From contig CP136067.1 of assembly GCA_032622095.1 (NCBI GenBank), positions 126,825,030-126,889,029 on the forward strand: DNA of 64,000 nucleotides. Reading direction: 5' to 3'. Under the pieces are notes generated by a model, which saw only the letters and a program-made list of their open reading frames with translations, had not been told where the DNA came from and did not search any database. The stretch is from Siphonodentalium dalli (Eukaryota > Mollusca > Scaphopoda > Gadilida > Siphonodentaliidae). Below are positions 20,709 to 34,995 of the stretch, in pieces. The first letter of the stretch is position 1. Every line of letters starts with the position of its first letter. Made by a program: the position numbers and the translations under genes.

Positions 20709-21931
20709 AAACCTTCGTTCTTTCTCATAATCAAAAGGGCAGAAAAACCCGAATCCAACCAAACCAACTAGGAAGGGCCTAAGTAGTCATTACGAGGATT
20801 ATTCACTCTACCCTAACCTACCGAAAACAATAGGTGTCTGCAAAACGAGAGTACCCCCCATGTATGTTGGACGCTGAAGTATTCACGGTACGGACACGGA
20901 ACTGAACAACGGCACGAAGACACATAAGAGACCAGAAATGTACGTGAACCAGAACCTATAATCACTATGCTGTTAAATTATATAGTACCTTGATGTCTTC
21001 TTGGCGATAAGCACCCCATCTTAGAGACCCCATAAAAGCCCAGCTGGGCGATTTTGAAAAAATAGTATAAAAGCCCAGCTGGGCTGCCCAGCTGGGCGGT
21101 ATTAGAGTAAACTCCAAATTAAAGGATATTTTGGACGCAATAGTGATTGATTATTACTTGTGGGCGAATATCCCGAAAACTGGCCATCAGAAAGCTTTCG
21201 GAGCGAATATTGCAGACCGAAGCATCGACGGATGACCGAAGTAAATTTTCGATAATTTTCACTCAGTTTTCGGCTATTTTCTAATTCTATACATCAATAC
21301 AATGATGTTTACATGTTGTAACACAACAAGTGACCATTTTTTTAAATATATACTAAAGTGTTTTTCTAAGTACATCTTTTAAAACGAGTTTTGAGACGAT
21401 ATCTATCGAATAACGTGCAAGTTCCGCCCAGCTGGGCACTTTCGATAAATATTGTCTTCGCAGATTTTTGCATATTTCTACACTTTTACCCAAACTCTGA
21501 TGCGCACTGGAGTACAAACATAACAAATGATCATATTTTGTTGCACACACCAACGTTTTCTTAAAATTTAAATCATTTGAAACGAGTATTTACATGATTT
21601 TAATGAGTGTTCGTCGAACTTCGTTTACGAAATATTATGATCAACGTTTTTTACCGATTTCTTCGTTCTCACACCAACTCGAGTGCATCTGTGTGTTCAA
21701 AAATATAAAATAACCATATATTATTTGCAAACGCCGAGAATTTGTTCATTTGGATCATTTAGAACCAGTATTTAAACGATTTTCGAACTCCCACTGAACC
21801 TCCCAGCTGGGCGGTTACGAACCTCCGGGCTGGGCGGTTACGAACGTGACTGGGCGGGTACGAACCTGGCTGGGCAGTTACGAACTATCATGCTAACTGA
21901 TGCTTAAAAGATAATGTTACTTGTGTGTATG
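20709..21931 (+). repeat. A segment, copy 2 (unit 2)
   Basis: Base-for-base repeat of the A copy at 16620 with very few changes (for example ACGAGGATT instead of ACGAAGATT near 20797). Same palindromes and same minus-strand 66-codon frame (21353-21553). Confidence 0.9.
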
Positions 21932-24197
21932 AACCGGTCATACGCGGGGGAGGTTCTCATATTATCCGCCGGTCATATATGGGGGAGGTTCTCATATGAA
22001 CATATTATCCGCCGGTCATATGCGGTGGAGGTCATATTATTCGCCGGTCATACGCGAGGGAGATTCTCATACGCGGGGGAAGTTCTCATATTATCAACCG
22101 GTCATACGTGTGGGATGTTCTCATATGAACATATTATCTGCCGGTCATACGCGGTGTAGGTTCATATTATCCGCCGGTCATACGCGAGGGAGGTTCTCAT
22201 ATTATCTGCCGTCATACGCGGGGAGGTTCTCATATTATCCGCCGGTCATATGCGGGGGAGGTTCTCATATTATGCGCCGGTCATATGCGGGGGAGGTTCT
22301 CATATTATGCGCCGGTCATATGGGAGAGGTTCTCATATGAACATATTATCCGCCGGTCATATGCGGTGGAGGTTCATATTATTCGCCAGTCATACGCGAG
22401 GGAGGTTCTCATAGTATCAACCGGTCATACGTGTGGGATGTTCTCATATGAACAAATTATCCGCCGGTCATACGCGGTGGAGGTTCATATTATCTGCCGG
22501 TCATACGCGAGGGAGGTTCTCATATTATTTGCCGGTCATACGCGGGGGAGGTTCTCATATTATCCGCCGGTCATATGTGGGGGAGGTTCTCATATTATGC
22601 GCCGGTCATATAGGGGAGGTTCTCATATGAACATATTATCCGCCGGTCATATGTGGTGGAGGTTCATATTATTCGCCGGTCATACGCGAGGGAGATTCTC
22701 ATACGCGGGGGAGGTTCTCATAGTATCAACCGGTCATATGTGTGGGATGTTCTCATATGAACATATTATCCGCCGGTCATAACCGGTGGATGTTCATATT
22801 ATCTGCCGGTCATACGCGAGGGAGGTTCTCATATTATCTGCCGGTCATACGCGGGGGAGGTTCTCATATTATCCGCCTGTCATATGTGGGGGAGGTTCTC
22901 ATATTATCCGCCGGTCATATGCGGGGGAGGTTCTCATATTATGCGCCGGTCATATGCGGGGGAGGTTCTCATATTATGCGCCGGTCATATGGGAGAGGTT
23001 CTCATATGAACATATTATCCGCCGGTCATATGCGGTGGAGGTCATATTATTCGCCGGTCATACGCGAGGGAGATTCTCATACGCGGGGGAAGTTCTCATA
23101 TTATCAACCGGTCATACGTGTGGGATGTTCTCATATGAACATATTATCTGCCGGTCATACGCGGTGTAGGTTCATATTATCCGCCGGTCATACGCGAGGG
23201 AGGTTCTCATATTATCTGCCGTCATACGCGGGGAGGTTCTCATATTATCCGCCGGTCATATGCGGGGGAGGTTCTCATATTATGCGCCGGTCATATGCGG
23301 GGGAGGTTCTCATATTATGCGCCGGTCATATGGGGGAGGTTCTCATATGAACATATTATCCGCCGGTCATATGCGGTGGAGGTTCATATTATTCGCCAGT
23401 CATACGCGAGGGAGGTTCTCATAGTATCAACCGGTCATACGTGTGGGATGTTCTCATATGAACAAATTATCCGCCGGTCATACGCGGTGGAGGTTCATAT
23501 TATCTGCCGGTCATACGCGAGGGAGGTTCTCATATTATTTGCCGGTCATACGCGGGGGAGGTTCTCATATTATCCGCCGGTCATATGTGGGGGAGGTTCT
23601 CATATTATGCGCCGGTCATATAGGGGAGGTTCTCATATGAACATATTATCCGCCGGTCATATGTGGTGGAGGTTCATATTATTCGCCGGTCATACGCGAG
23701 GGAGATTCTCATACGCGGGGGAGGTTCTCATAGTATCAACCGGTCATATGTGTGGGATGTTCTCATATGAACATATTATCCGCCGGTCATAACCGGTGGA
23801 TGTTCATATTATCTGCCGGTCATACGCGAGGGAGGTTCTCATATTATCTGCCGGTCATACGCGGGGGAGGTTCTCATATTATCCGCCTGTCATATGTGGG
23901 GGAGGTTCTCATATTATGCGCCGGTCATATGGGGGAGGTTCTCATATGAACATATTATCCGCCGGTCATATGTGGTGGAGGTTCATATTATTCGCCGGTC
24001 ATACGCGAGGGAGATTCTCATACGCGGGGGAGGTTCTCATAGTATCAACCGGTCATACGTGTGGGATGTTCTCATATGAACATATTATCCGCCGGTCATA
24101 CGCGGTGGAGGTTCATATTATCTGCCGGTCATACAAGAGGGAGGTTCTCATATTATCCGCCGGTCATACGGGGGAGTTTCTCATAAGAACATATTAT
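21932..24197 (+). repeat. Forward arm, unit 2, with extra 1010 bp
   Basis: Matches the forward arm of unit 1 up to about 22907, then contains 1010 extra bases (22908-23917) before rejoining. Most of the insert (about 23000-23917) repeats 21990-22907 at a 1010-bp offset. Its first ~92 bp instead match 22239-22330. This looks like an unequal exchange between misaligned arrays rather than a simple duplication. The end of the arm carries TCATAAGAAC where the other units have TCATATGAAC, which weakens the junction hairpin by one pair. Confidence 0.85.
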
Positions 24198-24208
24198 CCG
24201 CCGGTCAT

Positions 24209-25807
24209 ATAATATGTTCATATGAGAACCTCATCATATACGGCAGATAATATGTTCATATGAGAACCTCCCCCATATGACTGGCGAATAATATGAACCT
24301 CCATCGCATATGACCGGCGGATAATATGTTCATAATAGATCCTCCCCCATATGACCGGCGGATAATATGAGAACCTCCCCCCGAGTATAACCGGCGGATA
24401 ATATGAGAACCTCCCCCGCTTATGATAATATGAGAACCTCTCTCGAATACGTATGACCGGCGGATGTGAACCTCAACCGCGTATGACCGGCGGATAATAT
24501 GTTCATATGAGAACATCCCACACGTATGACCGGTGGATAATATGAGAACCTCCACCGCGTATGAGAATCTCCCTCGCGTATGACCGGCGAATAATATAAA
24601 CCTCCACCGCATATGACCGGTGGATAATATGTTCACATGAGAAACTCCCCCATATGACCGGCAGATAATATGACAACCTCCCTCGCGTATGACCGGCGAA
24701 TAATATGAACCTCCACCGCATATGACCGGTGGATAATATGTTCAAATAAGAACCTCCCCCATATGACCGGCGGATAATATGAGAACCTCCCCCGCATATG
24801 ACCGGCGGATAATATGAGAACCTCCCCCGCGTATGACCGGCAGATAATATGAGAACCTCCCTCGCGTATGACCGGCGTATAATATGAACCTACACGCGTA
24901 TGACCGGCAGATAATATGTTCATATGAGAACATCCCACACGTATGACCGGTTGATAATATGAGAACCTCGCCCGCGTATGAGAATCTCCCTCGCGTATGA
25001 CCGGCGAATAATATAAACCTCCACCGCATATGACCGGTGGATAATATGTTCATATGAGAACCTCCCCCACATGACCGGCAGATAATATGACAACCTCCCT
25101 CGCGTATGACCGGCGAATAATATGAACCTCCACCGCATATGACCGGTGGATAATATGTTCATATAAGAACCTCCCCATATCACCGGCGGATAATATGAGA
25201 ACCTCCCCCGCATATGACCGGCGGATAATATGAGAACCTCCCCGCGTATGACCGGCAGATAATATGAGAACCTCCCTCGCGTATGACCGGCGTATAATAT
25301 GAACCTACACCGCGTATGACCGGCAGATAATATGTTCATATGAGAACATCCCACACGTATGACCGGTGGATAATATGAGAACCTTCCCCGCGTATGAGAA
25401 TCTCCCTCGCGTATGACCGGCGAATAATATAAACCTCCACCACATATGACCGGTGGATAATATGTTCATATGAGAACCTCCCCCATATGACCGGCAGATA
25501 ATATGACAACCTCCCTCGCGTATGACCGGCGAATTAATATGAATCTCCACCGCATATGACCGGTGGATAATATGTTCATATAAGAACCTCCCCCATATGA
25601 CCGGCGGATAATATGAGAACCTCCCCCGCATATGACCGGCGGATAATATGAGAACCTCCCCCGCGTATGACCGGCAGATAATATGAGAACCTCCCTCGCG
25701 TATGACCGGCGTATAATATGAACCTACACCGCGTATGACCGGCAGATAATATGTTCATATGAGAACATCCCACACGTATGACCGGTTGATTATATGAGAA
25801 CCTCCCC
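24209..25807 (-). repeat. Inverted arm, unit 2
   Basis: Same length and, as far as I can see by eye, the same sequence as the inverted arm of unit 1. It begins just after the junction loop at 24198-24208 and runs into the next A segment. Confidence 0.9.
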
Positions 25808-27030
25808 AAACCTTCGTTCTTTCTCATAATCAAAAGGGCAGAAAAACCCGAATCCAACCAAACCAACTAGGAAGGGCCTAAGTAGTCATTACGAGGATTA
25901 TTCACTCTACCCTAACCTACCGAAAACAATAGGTGTCTGCAAAACGAGAGTACCCCCCATGTATGTTGGACGCTGAAGTATTCACGGTACGGACACGGAA
26001 CTGAACAACGGCACGAAGACACATAAGAGACCAGAAATGTACGTGAACCAGAACCTATAATCACTATGCTGTTAAATTATATAGTACCTTGATGTCTTCT
26101 TGGCGATAAGCACCCCATCTTAGAGACCCCATAAAAGCCCAGCTGGGCGATTTTGAAAAAATAGTATAAAAGCCCAGCTGGGCTGCCCAGCTGGGCGGTA
26201 TTAGAGTAAACTCCAAATTAAAGGATATTTTGGACGCAATAGTGATTGATTATTACTTGTGGGCGAATATCCCGAAAACTGGCCATCAGAAAGCTTTCGG
26301 AGCGAATATTGCAGACCGAAGCATCGACGGATGACCGAAGTAAATTTTCGATAATTTTCACTCAGTTTTCGGCTATTTTCTAATTCTATACATCAATACA
26401 ATGATGTTTACATGTTGTAACACAACAAGTGACCATTTTTTTAAATATATACTAAAGTGTTTTTCTAAGTACATCTTTTAAAACGAGTTTTGAGACGATA
26501 TCTATCGAATAACGTGCAAGTTCCGCCCAGCTGGGCACTTTCGATAAATATTGTCTTCGCAGATTTTTGCATATTTCTACACTTTTACCCAAACTCTGAT
26601 GCGCACTGGAGTACAAACATAACAAATGATCATATTTTGTTGCACACACCAACGTTTTCTTAAAATTTAAATCATTTGAAACGAGTATTTACATGATTTT
26701 AATGAGTGTTCGTCGAACTTCGTTTACGAAATATTATGATCAACGTTTTTTACCGATTTCTTCGTTCTCACACCAACTCGAGTGCATCTGTGTGTTCAAA
26801 AATATAAAATAACCATATATTATTTGCAAACGCCGAGAATTTGTTCATTTGGATCATTTAGAACCAGTATTTAAACGATTTTCGAACTCCCACTGAACCT
26901 CCCAGCTGGGCGGTTACGAACCTCCGGGCTGGGCGGTTACGAACGTGACTGGGCGGGTACGAACCTGGCTGGGCAGTTACGAACTATCATGCTAACTGAT
27001 GCTTAAAAGATAATGTTACTTGTGTGTATG
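25808..27030 (+). repeat. A segment, copy 3 (unit 3)
   Basis: Essentially identical to the A copy at 20709. Confidence 0.9.
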
Positions 27031-29296
27031 AACCGGTCATACGCGGGGGAGGTTCTCATATTATCCGCCGGTCATATATGGGGGAGGTTCTCATATGAAC
27101 ATATTATCCGCCGGTCATATGCGGTGGAGGTCATATTATTCGCCGGTCATACGCGAGGGAGATTCTCATACGCGGGGGAAGTTCTCATATTATCAACCGG
27201 TCATACGTGTGGGATGTTCTCATATGAACATATTATCTGCCGGTCATACGCGGTGTAGGTTCATATTATCCGCCGGTCATACGCGAGGGAGGTTCTCATA
27301 TTATCTGCCGTCATACGCGGGGAGGTTCTCATATTATCCGCCGGTCATATGCGGGGGAGGTTCTCATATTATGCGCCGGTCATATGCGGGGGAGGTTCTC
27401 ATATTATGCGCCGGTCATATGGGAGAGGTTCTCATATGAACATATTATCCGCCGGTCATATGCGGTGGAGGTTCATATTATTCGCCAGTCATACGCGAGG
27501 GAGGTTCTCATAGTATCAACCGGTCATACGTGTGGGATGTTCTCATATGAACAAATTATCCGCCGGTCATACGCGGTGGAGGTTCATATTATCTGCCGGT
27601 CATACGCGAGGGAGGTTCTCATATTATTTGCCGGTCATACGCGGGGGAGGTTCTCATATTATCCGCCGGTCATATGTGGGGGAGGTTCTCATATTATGCG
27701 CCGGTCATATAGGGGAGGTTCTCATATGAACATATTATCCGCCGGTCATATGTGGTGGAGGTTCATATTATTCGCCGGTCATACGCGAGGGAGATTCTCA
27801 TACGCGGGGGAGGTTCTCATAGTATCAACCGGTCATATGTGTGGGATGTTCTCATATGAACATATTATCCGCCGGTCATAACCGGTGGATGTTCATATTA
27901 TCTGCCGGTCATACGCGAGGGAGGTTCTCATATTATCTGCCGGTCATACGCGGGGGAGGTTCTCATATTATCCGCCTGTCATATGTGGGGGAGGTTCTCA
28001 TATTATCCGCCGGTCATATGCGGGGGAGGTTCTCATATTATGCGCCGGTCATATGCGGGGGAGGTTCTCATATTATGCGCCGGTCATATGGGAGAGGTTC
28101 TCATATGAACATATTATCCGCCGGTCATATGCGGTGGAGGTCATATTATTCGCCGGTCATACGCGAGGGAGATTCTCATACGCGGGGGAAGTTCTCATAT
28201 TATCAACCGGTCATACGTGTGGGATGTTCTCATATGAACATATTATCTGCCGGTCATACGCGGTGTAGGTTCATATTATCCGCCGGTCATACGCGAGGGA
28301 GGTTCTCATATTATCTGCCGTCATACGCGGGGAGGTTCTCATATTATCCGCCGGTCATATGCGGGGGAGGTTCTCATATTATGCGCCGGTCATATGCGGG
28401 GGAGGTTCTCATATTATGCGCCGGTCATATGGGGGAGGTTCTCATATGAACATATTATCCGCCGGTCATATGCGGTGGAGGTTCATATTATTCGCCAGTC
28501 ATACGCGAGGGAGGTTCTCATAGTATCAACCGGTCATACGTGTGGGATGTTCTCATATGAACAAATTATCCGCCGGTCATACGCGGTGGAGGTTCATATT
28601 ATCTGCCGGTCATACGCGAGGGAGGTTCTCATATTATTTGCCGGTCATACGCGGGGGAGGTTCTCATATTATCCGCCGGTCATATGTGGGGGAGGTTCTC
28701 ATATTATGCGCCGGTCATATAGGGGAGGTTCTCATATGAACATATTATCCGCCGGTCATATGTGGTGGAGGTTCATATTATTCGCCGGTCATACGCGAGG
28801 GAGATTCTCATACGCGGGGGAGGTTCTCATAGTATCAACCGGTCATATGTGTGGGATGTTCTCATATGAACATATTATCCGCCGGTCATAACCGGTGGAT
28901 GTTCATATTATCTGCCGGTCATACGCGAGGGAGGTTCTCATATTATCTGCCGGTCATACGCGGGGGAGGTTCTCATATTATCCGCCTGTCATATGTGGGG
29001 GAGGTTCTCATATTATGCGCCGGTCATATGGGGGAGGTTCTCATATGAACATATTATCCGCCGGTCATATGTGGTGGAGGTTCATATTATTCGCCGGTCA
29101 TACGCGAGGGAGATTCTCATACGCGGGGGAGGTTCTCATAGTATCAACCGGTCATACGTGTGGGATGTTCTCATATGAACATATTATCCGCCGGTCATAC
29201 GCGGTGGAGGTTCATATTATCTGCCGGTCATACAAGAGGGAGGTTCTCATATTATCCGCCGGTCATACGGGGGAGTTTCTCATATGAACATATTAT
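27031..29296 (+). repeat. Forward arm, unit 3, with the same extra 1010 bp
   Basis: Carries the same 1010-bp insertion with the same borders as unit 2 (insert at about 28007-29016). Units 2 and 3 are therefore tandem duplicates of one already-modified 5099-bp unit. The junction hairpin here has the standard CATATGAAC. Confidence 0.9.
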
Positions 29297-29307
29297 CCGC
29301 CGGTCAT

Positions 29308-30906
29308 ATAATATGTTCATATGAGAACCTCATCATATACGGCAGATAATATGTTCATATGAGAACCTCCCCCATATGACTGGCGAATAATATGAACCTC
29401 CATCGCATATGACCGGCGGATAATATGTTCATAATAGATCCTCCCCCATATGACCGGCGGATAATATGAGAACCTCCCCCCGAGTATAACCGGCGGATAA
29501 TATGAGAACCTCCCCCGCTTATGATAATATGAGAACCTCTCTCGAATACGTATGACCGGCGGATGTGAACCTCAACCGCGTATGACCGGCGGATAATATG
29601 TTCATATGAGAACATCCCACACGTATGACCGGTGGATAATATGAGAACCTCCACCGCGTATGAGAATCTCCCTCGCGTATGACCGGCGAATAATATAAAC
29701 CTCCACCGCATATGACCGGTGGATAATATGTTCACATGAGAAACTCCCCCATATGACCGGCAGATAATATGACAACCTCCCTCGCGTATGACCGGCGAAT
29801 AATATGAACCTCCACCGCATATGACCGGTGGATAATATGTTCAAATAAGAACCTCCCCCATATGACCGGCGGATAATATGAGAACCTCCCCCGCATATGA
29901 CCGGCGGATAATATGAGAACCTCCCCCGCGTATGACCGGCAGATAATATGAGAACCTCCCTCGCGTATGACCGGCGTATAATATGAACCTACACGCGTAT
30001 GACCGGCAGATAATATGTTCATATGAGAACATCCCACACGTATGACCGGTTGATAATATGAGAACCTCGCCCGCGTATGAGAATCTCCCTCGCGTATGAC
30101 CGGCGAATAATATAAACCTCCACCGCATATGACCGGTGGATAATATGTTCATATGAGAACCTCCCCCACATGACCGGCAGATAATATGACAACCTCCCTC
30201 GCGTATGACCGGCGAATAATATGAACCTCCACCGCATATGACCGGTGGATAATATGTTCATATAAGAACCTCCCCATATCACCGGCGGATAATATGAGAA
30301 CCTCCCCCGCATATGACCGGCGGATAATATGAGAACCTCCCCGCGTATGACCGGCAGATAATATGAGAACCTCCCTCGCGTATGACCGGCGTATAATATG
30401 AACCTACACCGCGTATGACCGGCAGATAATATGTTCATATGAGAACATCCCACACGTATGACCGGTGGATAATATGAGAACCTTCCCCGCGTATGAGAAT
30501 CTCCCTCGCGTATGACCGGCGAATAATATAAACCTCCACCACATATGACCGGTGGATAATATGTTCATATGAGAACCTCCCCCATATGACCGGCAGATAA
30601 TATGACAACCTCCCTCGCGTATGACCGGCGAATTAATATGAATCTCCACCGCATATGACCGGTGGATAATATGTTCATATAAGAACCTCCCCCATATGAC
30701 CGGCGGATAATATGAGAACCTCCCCCGCATATGACCGGCGGATAATATGAGAACCTCCCCCGCGTATGACCGGCAGATAATATGAGAACCTCCCTCGCGT
30801 ATGACCGGCGTATAATATGAACCTACACCGCGTATGACCGGCAGATAATATGTTCATATGAGAACATCCCACACGTATGACCGGTTGATTATATGAGAAC
30901 CTCCCC
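29308..30906 (-). repeat. Inverted arm, unit 3
   Basis: Same as the inverted arms of units 1 and 2. The junction loop is at 29297-29307. Confidence 0.9.
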
Positions 30907-32129
30907 AAACCTTCGTTCTTTCTCATAATCAAAAGGGCAGAAAAACCCGAATCCAACCAAACCAACTAGGAAGGGCCTAAGTAGTCATTACGAGGATTAT
31001 TCACTCTACCCTAACCTACCGAAAACAATAGGTGTCTGCAAAACGAGAGTACCCCCCATGTATGTTGGACGCTGAAGTATTCACGGTACGGACACGGAAC
31101 TGAACAACGGCACGAAGACACATAAGAGACCAGAAATGTACGTGAACCAGAACCTATAATCACTATGCTGTTAAATTATATAGTACCTTGATGTCTTCTT
31201 GGCGATAAGCACCCCATCTTAGAGACCCCATAAAAGCCCAGCTGGGCGATTTTGAAAAAATAGTATAAAAGCCCAGCTGGGCTGCCCAGCTGGGCGGTAT
31301 TAGAGTAAACTCCAAATTAAAGGATATTTTGGACGCAATAGTGATTGATTATTACTTGTGGGCGAATATCCCGAAAACTGGCCATCAGAAAGCTTTCGGA
31401 GCGAATATTGCAGACCGAAGCATCGACGGATGACCGAAGTAAATTTTCGATAATTTTCACTCAGTTTTCGGCTATTTTCTAATTCTATACATCAATACAA
31501 TGATGTTTACATGTTGTAACACAACAAGTGACCATTTTTTTAAATATATACTAAAGTGTTTTTCTAAGTACATCTTTTAAAACGAGTTTTGAGACGATAT
31601 CTATCGAATAACGTGCAAGTTCCGCCCAGCTGGGCACTTTCGATAAATATTGTCTTCGCAGATTTTTGCATATTTCTACACTTTTACCCAAACTCTGATG
31701 CGCACTGGAGTACAAACATAACAAATGATCATATTTTGTTGCACACACCAACGTTTTCTTAAAATTTAAATCATTTGAAACGAGTATTTACATGATTTTA
31801 ATGAGTGTTCGTCGAACTTCGTTTACGAAATATTATGATCAACGTTTTTTACCGATTTCTTCGTTCTCACACCAACTCGAGTGCATCTGTGTGTTCAAAA
31901 ATATAAAATAACCATATATTATTTGCAAACGCCGAGAATTTGTTCATTTGGATCATTTAGAACCAGTATTTAAACGATTTTCGAACTCCCACTGAACCTC
32001 CCAGCTGGGCGGTTACGAACCTCCGGGCTGGGCGGTTACGAACGTGACTGGGCGGGTACGAACCTGGCTGGGCAGTTACGAACTATCATGCTAACTGATG
32101 CTTAAAAGATAATGTTACTTGTGTGTATG
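30907..32129 (+). repeat. A segment, copy 4 (unit 4)
   Basis: Near-identical to copies 2 and 3, including ACGAGGATT. Confidence 0.9.
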
Positions 32130-33385
32130 AACCGGTCATACGCGGGGGAGGTTCTCATATTATCCGCCGGTCATATATGGGGGAGGTTCTCATATGAACA
32201 TATTATCCGCCGGTCATATGCGGTGGAGGTCATATTATTCGCCGGTCATACGCGAGGGAGATTCTCATACGCGGGGGAAGTTCTCATATTATCAACCGGT
32301 CATACGTGTGGGATGTTCTCATATGAACATATTATCTGCCGGTCATACGCGGTGTAGGTTCATATTATCCGCCGGTCATACGCGAGGGAGGTTCTCATAT
32401 TATCTGCCGTCATACGCGGGGAGGTTCTCATATTATCCGCCGGTCATATGCGGGGGAGGTTCTCATATTATGCGCCGGTCATATGCGGGGGAGGTTCTCA
32501 TATTATGCGCCGGTCATATGGGAGAGGTTCTCATATGAACATATTATCCGCCGGTCATATGCGGTGGAGGTTCATATTATTCGCCAGTCATACGCGAGGG
32601 AGGTTCTCATAGTATCAACCGGTCATACGTGTGGGATGTTCTCATATGAACATATTATCCGCCGGTCATACGCGGTGGAGGTTCATATTATCTGCCGGTC
32701 ATACGCGAGGGAGGTTCTCATATTATTTGCCGGTCATACGCGGGGGAGGTTCTCATATTATCCGCCGGTCATATGTTGGGGAGGTTCTCATATTATGCGA
32801 CGGTCATATGGGGGAGGTTCTCATATGAACATATTATCCGCCGGTCATATGTGGTGGAGGTTCATATTATTCGCCGGTCATACGCGAGGGAGATTCTCAT
32901 ACGCGGGGGAGGTTCTCATAGTATCAACCGGTCATATGTGTGGGATGTTCTCATATGAACATATTATCCGCCGGTCATAACCGGTGGAGGTTCATATTAT
33001 CTGCCGGTCATACGCGAGGGAGGTTCTCATATTATCTGCCGGTCATACGCGGGGGAGGTTCTCATATTATTCGCCTGTCATATGTGGGGGAGGTTCTCAT
33101 ATTATGCGCCGGTCATATGGGGGAGGTTCTCATATGAACATATTATCCGCCGGTCATATGTGGTGGAGGTTCATATTATTCACCGGTCATACGCGAGGGA
33201 GATTCTCATACGCGGGGGAGGTTCTCATAGTATCAACCGGTCATACGTGTGGGATGTTCTCATATGAACATAATATCCGCCGGTCATGCGCGGTGGAGGT
33301 TCATATTATCTGCCGGTCATACAAGAGGGAGGTTCTCATATTATCCGCCGGTCATACGGGGGAGTTTCTCATATGAACATATTAT
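32130..33385 (+). repeat. Forward arm, unit 4 (short form)
   Basis: Lacks the 1010-bp insertion. It has more private substitutions than units 1-3, for example ATGTTGGGGAGG near 32773, GCGACGGTC near 32796 and GGTCATGCGCGG near 33284. It shares GGGAGAGG near 32521 with units 2-3 rather than the GGGGGAGG of units 1 and 5. Confidence 0.85.
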
Positions 33386-33396
33386 CCGCCGGTCAT

Positions 33397-34995
33397 ATAA
33401 TATGTTCATATGAGAACCTCATCATATACGGCAGATAATATGTTCATATGAGAACCTCCCCCATATGACTGGCGAATAATATGAACCTCCATCGCATATG
33501 ACCGGCGGATAATATGTTCATAATAGATCCTCCCCCATATGACCGGCGGATAATATGAGAACCTCCCCCCGAGTATAACCGGCGGATAATATGAGAAACT
33601 CCCCCGCTTATGATAATATGAGAACCTCTCTCGAATACGTATGACCGGCGGATGTGAACCTCAACCGCGTATGACCGGCGGATAATATGTGCATATGAGA
33701 ACATCCCACACGTATGACTGGTGGATAATATGAGAACCTCCACCGCGTATGAGAATCTCCCTCGCGTATGACCGGCGAATAATATAAACCTCCACCGCAT
33801 ATGACCGGTGGATAATATGTTCACATGAGAAACTCCCCCATATGACCGGCAGATAATATGACAACCTCCCTCGCGTATGACCGGCGAATAATATGAACCT
33901 CCACCGCATATGACCGGTGGATAATATGTTCAAATAAGAACCTCCCCCATATGACCGGCGGATAATATGAGAACCTCCCCCGCATATGACCGGCGGATAA
34001 TATGAGAACCTCCCCCGCGTATGACCGGCAGATAATATGAGAACCTCCCTCGCGTATGACCGGCGTATAATATGAACCTACACGCGTATGACCGGCAGAT
34101 AATATGTTCATATGAGAACATCCCACACGTATGACCGGTTGATAATATGAGAACCTCGCCCGCGTATGAGAATCTCCCTCGCGTATGACCGGCGAATAAT
34201 ATAAACCTCCACCGCATATGACCGGTGGATAATATGTTCATATGAGAACCTCCCCCACATGACCGGCAGATAATATGACAACCTCCCTCGCGTATGACCG
34301 GCGAATAATATGAACCTCCACCGCATATGACCGGTGGATAATATGTTCATATAAGAACCTCCCCATATCACCGGCGGATAATATGAGAACCTCCCCCGCA
34401 TATGACCGGCGGATAATATGAGAACCTCCCCGCGTATGACCGGCAGATAATATGAGAACCTCCCTCGCGTATGACCGGCGTATAATATGAACCTACACCG
34501 CGTATGACCGGCAGATAATATGTTCATATGAGAACATCCCACACGTATGACCGGTGGATAATATGAGAACCTCCCCCGCGTATGAGAATCTCCCTCGCGT
34601 ATGACCGGCGAATAATATAAACCTCCACCACATATGACCGGTGAATAATATGTTCATATGAGAACCTCCCCCATATGACCGGCAGATAATATGAAGACCT
34701 CCCTCGCGTATGACCGGCGAATTAATATGAGTCTCCACCGCATATGACCGGTGGATAATATGTTCATATAAGAACCTCCCCCATATGACCGGCGGATAAT
34801 ATGAGAACCTCCCCCGCATATGACCGGCGGATAATATGAGAACCTCCCCCGCGCATGACCGGCAGATAATATGAGAACCTCCCTCGCGTATGACCGGCGT
34901 ATAATATGAACCTACACCGCGTATGACCGGCAGATAATATGTTCATATGAGAACATCCCACACGTATAACCGGTTGATTATATGAGAACCTCCCC
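33397..34995 (-). repeat. Inverted arm, unit 4
   Basis: Same layout as the other inverted arms with several private changes, for example ATGTGCATATG near 33689, CATGACTGG-type variants near 33715, and GAAGACCTCC near 34694. The junction loop is at 33386-33396. Confidence 0.85.
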
